A stretch of 64,000 nt of DNA. It comes from JAWVYT01 sp046483065 (GTDB lineage: Bacteria; Gemmatimonadota; Gemmatimonadetes; Longimicrobiales; RSA9). The notes under the pieces were generated by a model. The model did not search any database. It had not been told where the DNA came from and saw nothing but the letters and a program-made list of their open reading frames with translations. Below are positions 41,390 through 49,987 of this stretch, one piece after another; the stretch's first letter is position 1; every line of letters starts with the position of its first letter. The stretch covers positions 54,704-118,703 of the forward strand of contig JAWODW010000017.1 of NCBI GenBank assembly GCA_046483065.1, given 5' to 3'. The translations under genes and the position numbers were made by a program.

Positions 41390-42143
41390 GGGGCTGAAGG
41401 GCCTCGTGCTTCGCTGGCTCCGGGTGCCCGAAGACCCCGAGCCGCCGGCGGGGGACCCGTCGTCGCTGCGAGTCTTCCGGGCGGCGCCGGAGTATTTCCG
41501 CTACCGGCGGGTCGGCTGGATCATCGGGCAGCTCGGGACGCTCATCGGGCTCACCGCCGGCCTCGTCGTCGGGCTGAGCTTCCTCGGCGACTGGACGGGC
41601 CGGTCCATCGTGGGCGGGATCCTGACGGGCTTCGCCGTGCTGGCCTGGCTGGGGCTCCTGGCGCAGATCCCGTTCAGCTACGCCGCGCTTCGGCTGGACT
41701 ACGAGCTTCGCTGGTACATGCTCTCCGACCGGGCGCTGCGGATCCGCGAAGGGATCATCGGCGTGCGGGAGATGACCATGACGTTCGCCAATATCCAGCA
41801 GATCGCCGTGAAGCAGGGACCGATCCAGCGGCTGCTGGGGATCGCCGACGTAGAGGTCCGGACGGCGGGGGGCGGGTCGTCGACGGAGGAAGGCGGCGAC
41901 GACATGCACAAGGGCTACTTCCGGGGCGTGGCCGACGCCGAATCGATCCGCGACACCATCCGGGAGCGCGTCCGGGAGTACCGGGACGCCGGGTTGGGCG
42001 GTGAGGACCCCGGGGCCGCCAGCCGGGCGCCGGGCAGGGTGCCGGCGGGCGCGACGGCCGCGGACCGTCCCCGGGATGACGGCGTCGTCCAGGCGGCCCA
42101 CGAGGTGCTGGCCGAGGTGCGGGCGCTCCGGGCGACGCTCTAG
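41382..42143 (+). CDS. Second PH-domain membrane protein (YdbS/YdbT-like partner)
   Basis: The ATG at 41382 lies inside the previous gene's end and gives 253 residues. Two adjacent hydrophobic helices (VGWIIGQLGTLIGLTAGLVVGLSFL; GILTGFAVLAWLGLLAQIPFSYA) precede a PH-type segment: DYELRWYMLSDRALRIREGIIGVREMTMTFANIQQIAVKQGPIQRLLGIADVEVRTA. The tail is charged and ends in AHEVLAEVRALRATL, echoing its neighbour's tail. The two proteins probably form a hetero-complex at the membrane. Confidence 0.75.
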   Translation: MPEGLKGLVLRWLRVPEDPEPPAGDPSSLRVFRAAPEYFRYRRVGWIIGQLGTLIGLTAGLVVGLSFLGDWTGRSIVGGILTGFAVLAWLGLLAQIPFSYAALRLDYELRWYMLSDRALRIREGIIGVREMTMTFANIQQIAVKQGPIQRLLGIADVEVRTAGGGSSTEEGGDDMHKGYFRGVADAESIRDTIRERVREYRDAGLGGEDPGAASRAPGRVPAGATAADRPRDDGVVQAAHEVLAEVRALRATL

Positions 42144-42151
42144 ACCTAGAA

Positions 42152-43191
42152 CGGACCACGTTTCGGTTTTCGGAATTCGTCTCGTTCCGCTATCGGTGTG
42201 CCCCATTCGTCGATCTACGTTGTCCGACATGGGACGCTACAAGAGAGCCCACGCCCCGGGCATGGTCTTCCACCTGGTATCGCGGCTTCATCGCCGGGAG
42301 CCGCTGTTCGTGCCGGCGCTGCGCGGAGAGATCGCGTCGCTCATCGGTCGAGTGGTCGGACGGACGGACGCGTGGCTGCTGGCGTACGCCGTGATGCCCA
42401 ACCATCTGCACATTGTCCTCCGTCAGGGGCAGGCGCCGCTGGCGGCCGTGATGCAGCCGCTGATGCGACGGGTGGCTCATAGGGTTCAGACACACCACGG
42501 ATTCGAGGGCGCTGTCGTCGAGCGACGGTATCGAGACCGCCTTTGCGAGACCCCCGACCACGTCCGCGGAGCCGTCGTGTACGTCCATCTAAATCCTTGG
42601 CGCGCAGGTCTTTGCGAGGACGACCTCGACTATGGGTGGACGACGCACCGCGCCTACACTCCCGGCGCCGACCCGGCGTCGTTTGGCATTGATCCGCACG
42701 CGCAGATCTCCGTTCTCGGTCTGTTCGCCCAGAAGGATGGCCGGTCCCGCGCCGAGCTGTGTGAGGATTACCTGGTGTGGTTCCGTCGGCGGATGGAGCA
42801 GGACCGGATCCGGTCGAACAACGGAGGCATTACGGCCATCCAGTCGACAGGCGGACAGCCTGATCCGGGTCCCGGGGACCGGGCGTGGCGGGAGTCCTTC
42901 GCCCTGGTTGGGCGAGAGTCTGATCATCGAGAGCGACGCCAGCCGCTGGATCTCCACGATTTCGTCGAGATTCAACTGGCGAGGTTGGGTCCTGAATACA
43001 AGCTGGCAGAGTTGCGGGGGTCCTGGCTTCCGCGACCCGCGGCCCGCTGCCGAACTCAGGTGATTCGCGCCGTCGCTGCGCACGGGTACGCGACCGGCAA
43101 GATCGCCCGGTTGTTCGGTATTGCACCTTCGACGGTATCCACCGCCAAGTACTCACGAGACGACGAAACCTGAAAACCGAAACGTGGTCCG
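42152..43191 (+). mobile_element. RAYT element 1 with a perfect 19-bp inverted repeat
   Basis: CGGACCACGTTTCGGTTTT at 42152-42170 is matched exactly in inverse orientation at 43173-43191. Between them lies one transposase gene whose stop codon touches the right repeat. The element sits between the PH-domain operon and an S9 peptidase gene without visible damage to either. The upstream leader (CTATCGGTGTGCCCC) resembles that of the second element (CTATCGGAATGCCCC). Confidence 0.85.
42229..43173 (+). CDS. REP-associated tyrosine transposase (Y1/HUH, RAYT)
   Basis: The ATG at 42229 gives 314 residues. The single-strand nuclease site is H59-L-H61 in MPNHLHIVLRQG, with the catalytic tyrosine at Tyr118 (VYVHLNPWRAG). 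A Y1_Tnp domain spans residues ~1-130. The C-terminal ~45 residues form a helix-turn-helix (YATGKIARLFGIAPSTVSTAKYSR). Such transposases nick and join single-stranded DNA with foldback ends, usually to spread short palindromic elements. It is intact and shares about half its residues by eye with the gene at 52291, so the two are family members rather than recent duplicates. Confidence 0.92.
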   Translation: MGRYKRAHAPGMVFHLVSRLHRREPLFVPALRGEIASLIGRVVGRTDAWLLAYAVMPNHLHIVLRQGQAPLAAVMQPLMRRVAHRVQTHHGFEGAVVERRYRDRLCETPDHVRGAVVYVHLNPWRAGLCEDDLDYGWTTHRAYTPGADPASFGIDPHAQISVLGLFAQKDGRSRAELCEDYLVWFRRRMEQDRIRSNNGGITAIQSTGGQPDPGPGDRAWRESFALVGRESDHRERRQPLDLHDFVEIQLARLGPEYKLAELRGSWLPRPAARCRTQVIRAVAAHGYATGKIARLFGIAPSTVSTAKYSRDDET

Positions 43192-43263
43192 CTCTTGCCA
43201 CTCCGCCTCTCCGACTGTTCATTGGTCCCCGGACACCCTGACCTGACATCCCGGGAGCGACCC

Positions 43264-45555
43264 ATGCGCAGCGCCGTTCGCCGTTCGTTCGTATCTCTCT
43301 TCACCATCGCCGTCCTCGCAATGGCCGCGCCCGGTCCGGGCCAGGCCCAGGGCGGCGCGGAAACAGCGCCCGTCTTCACCGTGGATCACGTGCTGGGCAC
43401 CGAGGGCGCCCGTGTGGTGGATCTGAGCCGGGACGGCCGCTGGGCGCTGGTTTCGGTTTCGGCGCTCGAGGACCGGCTGGGCGTGGACAACCACCGCTAC
43501 GGCGACCCCACGTACGTCTCGCCGCGGGTGGCCGAATACCACGTCATCGATACGGAGACGGGCGCCGTCGAGCCGCTGTTCGACGAGAAGGTGCAGGTCG
43601 AGGCGGCGGCGTGGTCGCCGGACGGGTCACTGCTGGCATTCCTGATCCGGTACCGTGGCGGCTTCGAGTATCGGGTCTGGGAGCGGGAGCACGATCGGTT
43701 CCGCAGGATCCGGCTGCCGGACGGCCTGGTGCCGGCGGTGAACACCCGTCTTTCGCCTACCTGGTCGGACGACGGCACCACCCTCGTACTCCCGCTCCGG
43801 GCCGGCGACTGGGAGGCCCGAGCCCGCGAGGCGTTCCTCGCCCTGACGGATGCCGACGTGGTGGTGCTGGACGGCGAGGAGCCGTTCCTGGGGTGGGAGG
43901 CGGTGCGTCGACTGGGCGGGCTCCACGTCCTCGGCGCGTACGACGTGGCGTCCAATCGAGTGTCGCAGGTGATGGACGAGACGATGCTGCTCGACGTGGA
44001 GCTCACGGCCGACGGCCGGCTCCTCTACGAGCGAGACATCACCGAGGAGACCGATTATGACCGGATCTTCGGGACCGACGGCGAACTCGTGGTTCGCGGG
44101 CTGACCGGCGGAGAGCCCACCGTGGTCATCGAGAACACCACCGAGCTCGGGCGGAAGGTCTGGGCCGACGATGACCTGACGTACGCCTACTCCGATGACG
44201 GCGTGGTCTACCTAGCCCATGTGGACTCGGCGGAGGCCCGGCCGCTGGTGGGCGAGGCGGAGGACGAGGAAGCCGGCGAAGGCGACGAGCCCGATGCCGA
44301 CGGGGACGAGGCTGCCGACGAAGAGGAGGAGGGTCCGCTCCGGTTCTCGCCCGTCTCCTTCTCGCCGCAGGGCTCGCGGCTCGTGGTGAGCGCCAAGGGC
44401 GACTACTTCTTCGCGGATGCGGCCACCGGAGATACGGCGCGGTTCCTGGATGTCGACGACGAGGCGGAACGGGGCCCCACGCACCGGATCCTCGGGTGGG
44501 ACGGCGAGGACGCCGTGGTGGTGCAGCGGGAGTCACGGACGGAGTGGCACCGGGAGCTGCGGCGGTATTCCGTGGACGGCGGGATGGAGCGGCTGTACGA
44601 GACCCGGGACCTGCTGGAGAGCGTGCGGCTCTCGCGGGACGGCAGCACGGTGGTGTTCGAGTCGGCGCCGAGTGGTCACCCTACGGATCTGTTCGCCGCG
44701 CGGGTGGAAGACGACGCGCTGGCCGACGTGCGCCGGCTGTACGACGTGGCGCCGTCGCTTACCGATGACGTGCTGGCCGACGCCGAGCTGGTCACGTACC
44801 GGGACGTGGACGGCGACGAGCTCTCGGGCGTCCTCTACTACCCGCAGGAGTACGACGAGGGGACGGCGTACCCCACGATCTTCTACCTCTACGAGACGTT
44901 CTTCGACCCCGGCTTCAACAGCTTCGTGAACGTCATGACGGCGCGGGGCTACGCGGTCATGCGGCCCACCGTGGACCTGGAGGTCGGGTACCCCGGGGAG
45001 GCGTGGCTGAAGGGCGTGACGGCGGCGGCGAACGAGCTGATCCGGATGGGGGTGGCCGACCCGGACCGGCTGGCGGTGCAGGGGACCAGCTACGGCGGCT
45101 ACGCGGTGGGGTTGCTGGTGACCCAGACCGACCGGTTCGCCGCGGCGGTGAACGTGAGCGGGAAGGTCAACATGGTCAGCTTCTACACCGACTCGCCCCG
45201 GCTCGCCACCCGGAATATCCACGCGCCGGAGAACTCCCAGGACCGCATCGGCGCCACGCTGTGGGAGCAGCCACAGAAGTACGTCAGCCACAGCGCCGTC
45301 ATGTTCGCCGACCGGGTGGACACGCCGCTCCTGCTCATCGGCGGCGACCAGGACCACAACGTGCCGAACCGGCAGCTCATGGAGTTCTACTACGCGCTCC
45401 GCCGCCTCGGGAAGGACGTGACCTGGGTCACCTACACGCACGGCGGCCACGGGATGCCGACCATGACCGCCGACCTCGTCCGGGACTACTACCAGCGGAT
45501 CCTGGACTTCTACGCGGAGCACCTCGCGCCGGAGGAAGAAGACCCGGAGCGGTAG
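43264..45555 (+). CDS. Secreted S9-family prolyl oligopeptidase-like peptidase
   Basis: The ATG at 43264 gives 763 residues with a signal peptide ending near GPGQAQ. A WD/propeller N-terminal region has an acidic loop (AEDEEAGEGDEPDADGDEAADEEEEG, residues ~335-360). The C-terminal hydrolase has Ser609 (GTSYGGYA), Asp697 (GGDQDHNVP) and His729 (HGGHGMP). It probably degrades oligopeptides in the periplasm or outside. Its start lies just after RAYT element 1. It is followed by a 15-bp tandem repeat and a terminator shared with the convergent aminotransferase. Confidence 0.9.
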   Translation: MRSAVRRSFVSLFTIAVLAMAAPGPGQAQGGAETAPVFTVDHVLGTEGARVVDLSRDGRWALVSVSALEDRLGVDNHRYGDPTYVSPRVAEYHVIDTETGAVEPLFDEKVQVEAAAWSPDGSLLAFLIRYRGGFEYRVWEREHDRFRRIRLPDGLVPAVNTRLSPTWSDDGTTLVLPLRAGDWEARAREAFLALTDADVVVLDGEEPFLGWEAVRRLGGLHVLGAYDVASNRVSQVMDETMLLDVELTADGRLLYERDITEETDYDRIFGTDGELVVRGLTGGEPTVVIENTTELGRKVWADDDLTYAYSDDGVVYLAHVDSAEARPLVGEAEDEEAGEGDEPDADGDEAADEEEEGPLRFSPVSFSPQGSRLVVSAKGDYFFADAATGDTARFLDVDDEAERGPTHRILGWDGEDAVVVQRESRTEWHRELRRYSVDGGMERLYETRDLLESVRLSRDGSTVVFESAPSGHPTDLFAARVEDDALADVRRLYDVAPSLTDDVLADAELVTYRDVDGDELSGVLYYPQEYDEGTAYPTIFYLYETFFDPGFNSFVNVMTARGYAVMRPTVDLEVGYPGEAWLKGVTAAANELIRMGVADPDRLAVQGTSYGGYAVGLLVTQTDRFAAAVNVSGKVNMVSFYTDSPRLATRNIHAPENSQDRIGATLWEQPQKYVSHSAVMFADRVDTPLLLIGGDQDHNVPNRQLMEFYYALRRLGKDVTWVTYTHGGHGMPTMTADLVRDYYQRILDFYAEHLAPEEEDPER

Positions 45556-45571
45556 ACCCGACGCCGTAGAG

Positions 45572-45631
45572 CAAGCGCCGTCAGACCAAGCGCCGTCAGA
45601 CCAAGCGCCGTCAGACCAAGCGCCGTCAGAC
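45572..45631. repeat. Four copies of a 15-bp tandem repeat after the S9 peptidase
   Basis: CAAGCGCCGTCAGAC occurs at 45572, 45587, 45602 and 45617 without interruption, starting 16 bases after the stop codon. No open frame uses it. A similar array of four 15-bp units follows the M19 dipeptidase gene at 54783, with a different sequence. Confidence 0.85.
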
Positions 45632-45666
45632 CGCCCGCCGGCGAGCGTTTCGCTTTCCGGCGGGCG
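45632..45666. terminator. Bidirectional hairpin terminator between convergent genes
   Basis: CGCCCGCCGG (45632-45641) pairs perfectly with CCGGCGGGCG (45657-45666), ahead of the aminotransferase's 3' end at 45682. It serves both convergent genes. Confidence 0.7.
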
Positions 45667-45681
45667 CCGTGTGTTCGGGGG

Positions 45682-46869
45682 CTATGCCCCGGCCAGTGCC
45701 TTCATGGCGGTCGGCACGGCCACGCCGGTCTCAATGTCTGCGCCCATCCCACCCAGGACGGCGTCGAGCCCGCCGAGGCACTTCAGCACGTTCGTGCCGC
45801 TGGCGGCGTGGCCCATGAGCCCGATCCGCCAGATCTTTCCGGCCATGGGGCCGAGCCCGGCGCCGATCTCCAGGTTGAAGTGCTCGAGCAGCCCGGCCCG
45901 GACGGCGGCCTCATCCACCCCGTCGGGCACGGTCACGGCGTTGAGCTGGGGCAGCCGGTGCTCCTCCGCGACGAAGAAGCCGAGCCCCATGGCCTCGATG
46001 CCGGCCTTCAGCGCCGCGTGCATGCGACGGTGGCGGGCCCAGGCGTTCTCGAGCCCCTCCTCCTCCAGGATCACCAGCGCCTCGTGGAGGGCGTACAGCG
46101 GGTTGATGGGCGCCGTGTGGTGGTACGCCCGCTTCCCGCCGCCGTCGTTCCAGTAGCCCATGACCAGCGTGAGGTCCAGGAACCAGCTCTGGACGGGGGT
46201 GGCCCGGGCCTCGACGGCGGCCAGTGCCCGGTCGCTGAAGGTCACGGGGGAGAGGCCGGGCGTGCACGACAGGCACTTCTGGCTGCCGCTGTAGACCGCA
46301 TCGGCGCCCCATTCATCCACCTCGACCGGGATCCCGCCCAGGGAGGTCACGGTGTCGACGATGCTCAGCGCGCCGTGCTCCCGGGCGAGCCCACAGAGCG
46401 CAGCGGCATCGGACTCCGCGCCGGTGGAAGTCTCCGCGTGGACGAACGCCAGCGCCCTGGCATCGGGGTGCGCGGCCAGGGTTTCCTCCGCGGCCGCCAC
46501 GTCCACGGGCGAGCCCCACTCGTCCTCCACCACGATGGCGGTGCCGCCGCACCGCTCCACGTTCTCCCGCATCCGGCCGCCGAACACGCCGTTGACGCAG
46601 ACCACCACCTCGTCGTCCGGCTCCACCAGGTTGGCGAAGCATGTCTCCATCCCCGCCGTGCCCGGGCCGGAGACGGGGAAGGTCAGCCGGTTCTCCGTTC
46701 GGAACGCGTACTGGAGCAGCGCCTTGACCTGGTCCATCATCCCGATGAACGCCGGGTCGAGGTGGCCGATGGTCGGTCGGGCCAGCGCCTCGAGGACCCG
46801 GGGCGACACGTCGGACGGGCCGGGGCCCATCAGGGTCCGCTGCGGCGGATGGAAGGATGTATGACTCAT
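45682..46869 (-). CDS. Alanine/serine-glyoxylate aminotransferase family protein
   Basis: This 395-residue fold-type I PLP enzyme has the expected blocks: LMGPGPSDVSPRVLEAL, GHLDPAFIGMMDQVKALLQYAF, VSGPGTAGMETCFANL, VDTVTSLGGIPVEVDEWGADAVYSGSQKCLS with the PLP lysine at Lys198, and the C-terminal LGPMAGKIWRIGLMGHAA. Members move amino groups between alanine or serine and glyoxylate, or act on (S)-ureidoglycine in purine breakdown. The neighbourhood gives no pathway hint. The start ATG at 46869 directly follows a GGA-rich leader. Confidence 0.88.
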   Translation of the reverse strand: MSHTSFHPPQRTLMGPGPSDVSPRVLEALARPTIGHLDPAFIGMMDQVKALLQYAFRTENRLTFPVSGPGTAGMETCFANLVEPDDEVVVCVNGVFGGRMRENVERCGGTAIVVEDEWGSPVDVAAAEETLAAHPDARALAFVHAETSTGAESDAAALCGLAREHGALSIVDTVTSLGGIPVEVDEWGADAVYSGSQKCLSCTPGLSPVTFSDRALAAVEARATPVQSWFLDLTLVMGYWNDGGGKRAYHHTAPINPLYALHEALVILEEEGLENAWARHRRMHAALKAGIEAMGLGFFVAEEHRLPQLNAVTVPDGVDEAAVRAGLLEHFNLEIGAGLGPMAGKIWRIGLMGHAASGTNVLKCLGGLDAVLGGMGADIETGVAVPTAMKALAGA

Positions 46870-46958
46870 GATGTGTCCCGTGGAATCGTGGTTGTCGGTC
46901 GAGCCTACGGGGATGAGTCTAGGGGTGCAGCCGGACGTGGGCCAGCGGTTCGGACCTT

Positions 46959-47501
46959 CTAGTTGATGACGCGGAAGCGCTGGCGCATGTCATCCCCCAG
47001 CACATCGACGCGGCCGCTCAGATTCGTCATCTCTTCCTCGATTCGCCCGACCCGGTCTTCCAGGCGCCCGAAGCCGCCATCGAGAGCGTCCAGCCGCGTA
47101 TCGACTCCATCGAAGCGGCTGCCCATGACTCCGACGCGGTCACCGACCTGCGACAGCTGGCCCGAGATCCGGTTTTCGAACTGCTCCACGCGCAGTTCGA
47201 GCGTTCGGAACCGGTCGTCCACCGTGATGAACTTCTCGGTGAGCTTCACGTCCAGCGCGTCGACCCGCTTCTCGAGGCGCTCCATGCGCGCTTCCAGCCG
47301 GTCGAATCGCTCGTTGGTTGCCTGGAACGATCTCACGATCAGGTCCTCGAGGGCTTCGAACCGCTTGTCGATCTGCTCGAAGCGACGGTCGATCTGCTCG
47401 AAGCGACGGTCGATCGCCGCAAACCGCGCCTCGAGCCGCTCCTCGAGATCGTTGAAGCGTTCGTCGACTCCGTCGAACCGTTCCTTCACGTCCGCGTCCA
47501 T
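46959..47501 (-). CDS. Coiled-coil repeat protein (bacterial heptad-repeat, DUF-type)
   Basis: The ATG at 47501 has GGTGGGG upstream and gives 180 residues, almost all alpha-helical coiled coil. Seven-residue repeats are clear: RRFEQIDRRFEQIDKRFEALED and later FDGVDTRLDALDGGFGRLEDRVGRIEEE. A 21-bp unit is duplicated exactly around 47371-47415, adding one RFEQIDR block. No catalytic motif or membrane helix is present. It may be a scaffold or a remnant of a phage/plasmid-type coiled-coil gene. An upstream in-frame ATG at 47537 is possible but less likely. Confidence 0.65.
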   Translation of the reverse strand: MDADVKERFDGVDERFNDLEERLEARFAAIDRRFEQIDRRFEQIDKRFEALEDLIVRSFQATNERFDRLEARMERLEKRVDALDVKLTEKFITVDDRFRTLELRVEQFENRISGQLSQVGDRVGVMGSRFDGVDTRLDALDGGFGRLEDRVGRIEEEMTNLSGRVDVLGDDMRQRFRVIN

Positions 47502-47670
47502 GCCCCACCATAGCCTCGCCGATGGCGAGGCGTCCATAGTGGGATCGGCCGTTCTCCGGGCGAGATGGGACAGCGGTCTGCCGGTGAGGCTCCCGGCCCG
47601 CCACGCCCGCTTCCGGACCTCGCCCGGAGGACCGGTTGCGTCAGCCCGCCGCGCCCCCGAGACTCATCCC

Positions 47671-49005
47671 ATGACCAAGAGAATCGCAGGACCCGCGCTG
47701 TTCATCGCGGCCGCCGTTTCCGCGGCCATCGCCGCCCCGGCCGCCGCTCCGCTCGCCGCCCAGGAGCGGGCCGAGCTCACGTCCACCGAGCGGCAGGTCT
47801 CCGACTACGTCCGGGCCCATGTGGAAGGGGGGATCGAGCTCATCGCCGACCAGGTCCGGATCGGGAGCGGGACCCACAATTTCGAGGGGATCCGCCGGAT
47901 GCACGACCTGCTGGCTCCCGAGCTCCGGGCGCTGGGCTTCGACGCCCGCTGGGTGCCCCAGGAGCACGTGGGGCGGGCCGGCCACCTCGTCGCCGAGCGC
48001 GTGGCCGAAGATCCGGCAGGGAAGAGCATTCTGTTGATCGGCCACCTGGACACCGTCGATGAAGGCGAGGGATGGTGGGAGCGCGACGGGATGACCGGCC
48101 ACGGCCCCGGCGCCAACGACATGAAGGGCGGCAACGCCGTCATTCTCATGGCGCTCCGGGCGCTCCACGCCGCCGGCGCGCTGGAGGGCCGGACGATCCG
48201 GATCATCTTCACCGGCGATGAGGAGAGTCTGGGTGACCCGGTGGACGAGGCCCGGGCGGTCATGACCGAGCTGGCGCGGCAGTCGGACGTGGCCCTCGAG
48301 TTCGAGACCGCCATCGCCGGCGACGGCTTCGACTACGGCACCACCGCCCGCCGGGGCTCCAGCGGCTGGCTGCTGGAGGTGGAGGGCCGGACCGCCCACT
48401 CCTCGGGGATCTTCAGCCGCGGCACCGGCGCCGGCGCCGTCTTCGAGGCGTCGCGGGTCCTGACCGCGTTCTACGAAGAGCTGCGCGGCGAGGAGTACCT
48501 GACGTTCAACCCGGCGGTGATCGTGGGCGGGACGGACGTGGACTACGACCCCGAGGCCGTGGCCGGGAGCGCGAGCTCGAAGACCAACATCGTGGCCGGC
48601 CGCGCCGTGGTCCACGGCGGGATCCGGACCATCAGCGACGACCAGCTCGAATCGGCCCGCGAGCGCATGCGCGAGATCGTGGCCCGGCACCTGCCCCGCA
48701 CGTCCGCGGAGATCACCTTCAGCGACGGCTACCCCGGCATGCCGCCCACCGAGGGCAACCGGGAGCTGCTGGCCCTGTACGACGAGGCCAGCCGCGACCT
48801 GGGCTACCCCGAGGTCCGGGAGTTCGATCCCGGCGGCCGGGGCGCGTCGGACCTCTCCTTCGCCGCCGCCCACGTCCGCTTCGGCGCCCTGGGCGGGATC
48901 GGCGTCGAGGGCACCGGCGCCCACAGCCCGAACGAGACCGTGGACCTGACCTCGTTCGCCAAGGCCGCCGAGCGGGCCGCGCTCCTGATCCACCGGCTGC
49001 GGTAG
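47671..49005 (+). CDS. Secreted M20 metallopeptidase (carboxypeptidase G2-like)
   Basis: The ATG at 47671 gives 444 residues with a signal peptide ending near APLAAQ (residue ~30). Metal-site motifs are IGHLDTVDEGEGWW, GPGANDMKGG and TGDEESLGDP. The lid region contains GRTAHSSGIFSRGTGAGA and the last ligand lies in GTGAHSPNET. It resembles glutamate carboxypeptidases and other exported M20 enzymes that remove C-terminal residues. The start is upstream of a long open frame in the same phase that belongs to antisense coding of the coiled-coil gene. Confidence 0.88.
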   Translation: MTKRIAGPALFIAAAVSAAIAAPAAAPLAAQERAELTSTERQVSDYVRAHVEGGIELIADQVRIGSGTHNFEGIRRMHDLLAPELRALGFDARWVPQEHVGRAGHLVAERVAEDPAGKSILLIGHLDTVDEGEGWWERDGMTGHGPGANDMKGGNAVILMALRALHAAGALEGRTIRIIFTGDEESLGDPVDEARAVMTELARQSDVALEFETAIAGDGFDYGTTARRGSSGWLLEVEGRTAHSSGIFSRGTGAGAVFEASRVLTAFYEELRGEEYLTFNPAVIVGGTDVDYDPEAVAGSASSKTNIVAGRAVVHGGIRTISDDQLESARERMREIVARHLPRTSAEITFSDGYPGMPPTEGNRELLALYDEASRDLGYPEVREFDPGGRGASDLSFAAAHVRFGALGGIGVEGTGAHSPNETVDLTSFAKAAERAALLIHRLR

Positions 49006-49034
49006 GGACCGCCGCCAGCGCCGGGAGCCGAGCC

Positions 49035-49367
49035 ATGCCGAAGCCGTGGAAGAAGAACCTGAAGAAGGACGACGACGGGTCCCGGCCGCGCACGCTGCAC
49101 GCCGCCGTCGTCGTCGAGACCCTCGACCTGCACGGCTACACCGGCGACGAGGCCGAGGACCGGCTCGAGCTGTTCTTCGACCGCGTGACCCGCACGTCGG
49201 CCGGCGGGGTGGTCCGGATCGTCACCGGGCGCGGGGCCCGGTCCCAGGGGCCGCCCGTGCTCCAGGCCGTGGTCCGGGACGCGCTCAACGGCTGGCTCGC
49301 CGAGCACGTCGCCGAATGGGCGGTGGACGTGGGGGGTGGGGCGTACCTGGTGCGGGTGCGGGGGTAG
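49035..49367 (+). CDS. Smr-domain protein
   Basis: This 110-residue protein starts 29 bases after the M20 stop. A basic lead (PKPWKKNLKKDDDGSRP) precedes the Smr domain, with the first motif LDLHGYTGDEAEDRLELFFD (residues ~31-50) and the second IVTGRGARSQG (residues ~62-72). The end VDVGGGAYLVRVRG also fits. Small stand-alone Smr proteins act as nucleases or nucleic-acid binders; those of MutS2 resolve branches or act on ribosomes. Its target is not known. The gene ends one base before the convergent DUF6702 stop. Confidence 0.9.
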   Translation: MPKPWKKNLKKDDDGSRPRTLHAAVVVETLDLHGYTGDEAEDRLELFFDRVTRTSAGGVVRIVTGRGARSQGPPVLQAVVRDALNGWLAEHVAEWAVDVGGGAYLVRVRG

Positions 49368-49368
49368 C

Positions 49369-49941
49369 TCAGAACGCGACCACGTGCTCCGCCTCGTCCT
49401 CGTCGAAGTAGAACGTCTTCTGGGTCTCCTCCGGGAAGCGCACGAACTTCATAATGTTGCGCTGGTCGTCGAAGACGTCGAAGAGGAGGGTGTTGCGGAC
49501 CCGGAGGGTGTCGATGGTCGCCGTCGCCTGGTACTGGACGATGACCCACCAGACGGGCTCCCGGTCGAGCATATCCTGGCCGCTCTGGAGGAGCGTGGGC
49601 TCGAGAGTCGCGCCCGCCACCTCGAGGGTGAGGTGGTCGCGCAGGTAGCGCATGACCAAGGCGTCGGCCTCGCTGCCGAGCCGGAGGGTGAACGCGTCAG
49701 CGCCCACCATAGGCCCGAGGGCGCGCTCGAGGTCGTCCTTGAACAACCGGACCCGGCCGGCCACCACGGCGCCCTCGATGGCCATGTCGGCGTAGGCGAT
49801 GCGGAGGTCGTGGGCGACGGTGGCAGCCTTCGGGTTCGCGGCCGAGTCCGGCGCCGCCCCTCCGCCCGGGGTCGGGAGGAGGGGCAGTAGCCCGAGGGCC
49901 AGGGCGAGGGTCGGGGCGAGTCCGGCGGGTCGTCGCCTCAT
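49369..49941 (-). CDS. DUF6702-like secreted protein
   Basis: This 190-residue protein has a signal peptide (LAPTLALALGLLPLLPTPGGGAA). The mature part has the beta-rich pattern HDLRIAYADMAIEGAVVAGRVRLFKDDLERAL and VWWVIVQYQATATIDTLRVRNTLLFDVFDDQRNIMKF, which matches DUF6702. Such genes are often next to M1 aminopeptidase-like genes. Here it follows the M1 gene by 46 bases, so it is probably co-transcribed. A chaperone or inhibitor role is only a guess. Confidence 0.75.
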   Translation of the reverse strand: MRRRPAGLAPTLALALGLLPLLPTPGGGAAPDSAANPKAATVAHDLRIAYADMAIEGAVVAGRVRLFKDDLERALGPMVGADAFTLRLGSEADALVMRYLRDHLTLEVAGATLEPTLLQSGQDMLDREPVWWVIVQYQATATIDTLRVRNTLLFDVFDDQRNIMKFVRFPEETQKTFYFDEDEAEHVVAF

Positions 49942-49987
49942 CGTCGCATGAAACGCGGGCTCGAGGCCCGATGGCGCCGTGCCGTCC

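Noticed and set aside
45572..45631. A CRISPR-like array.
   Set aside because: The repeats are only 15 bp, directly abutting with no spacers, and there are no cas genes.
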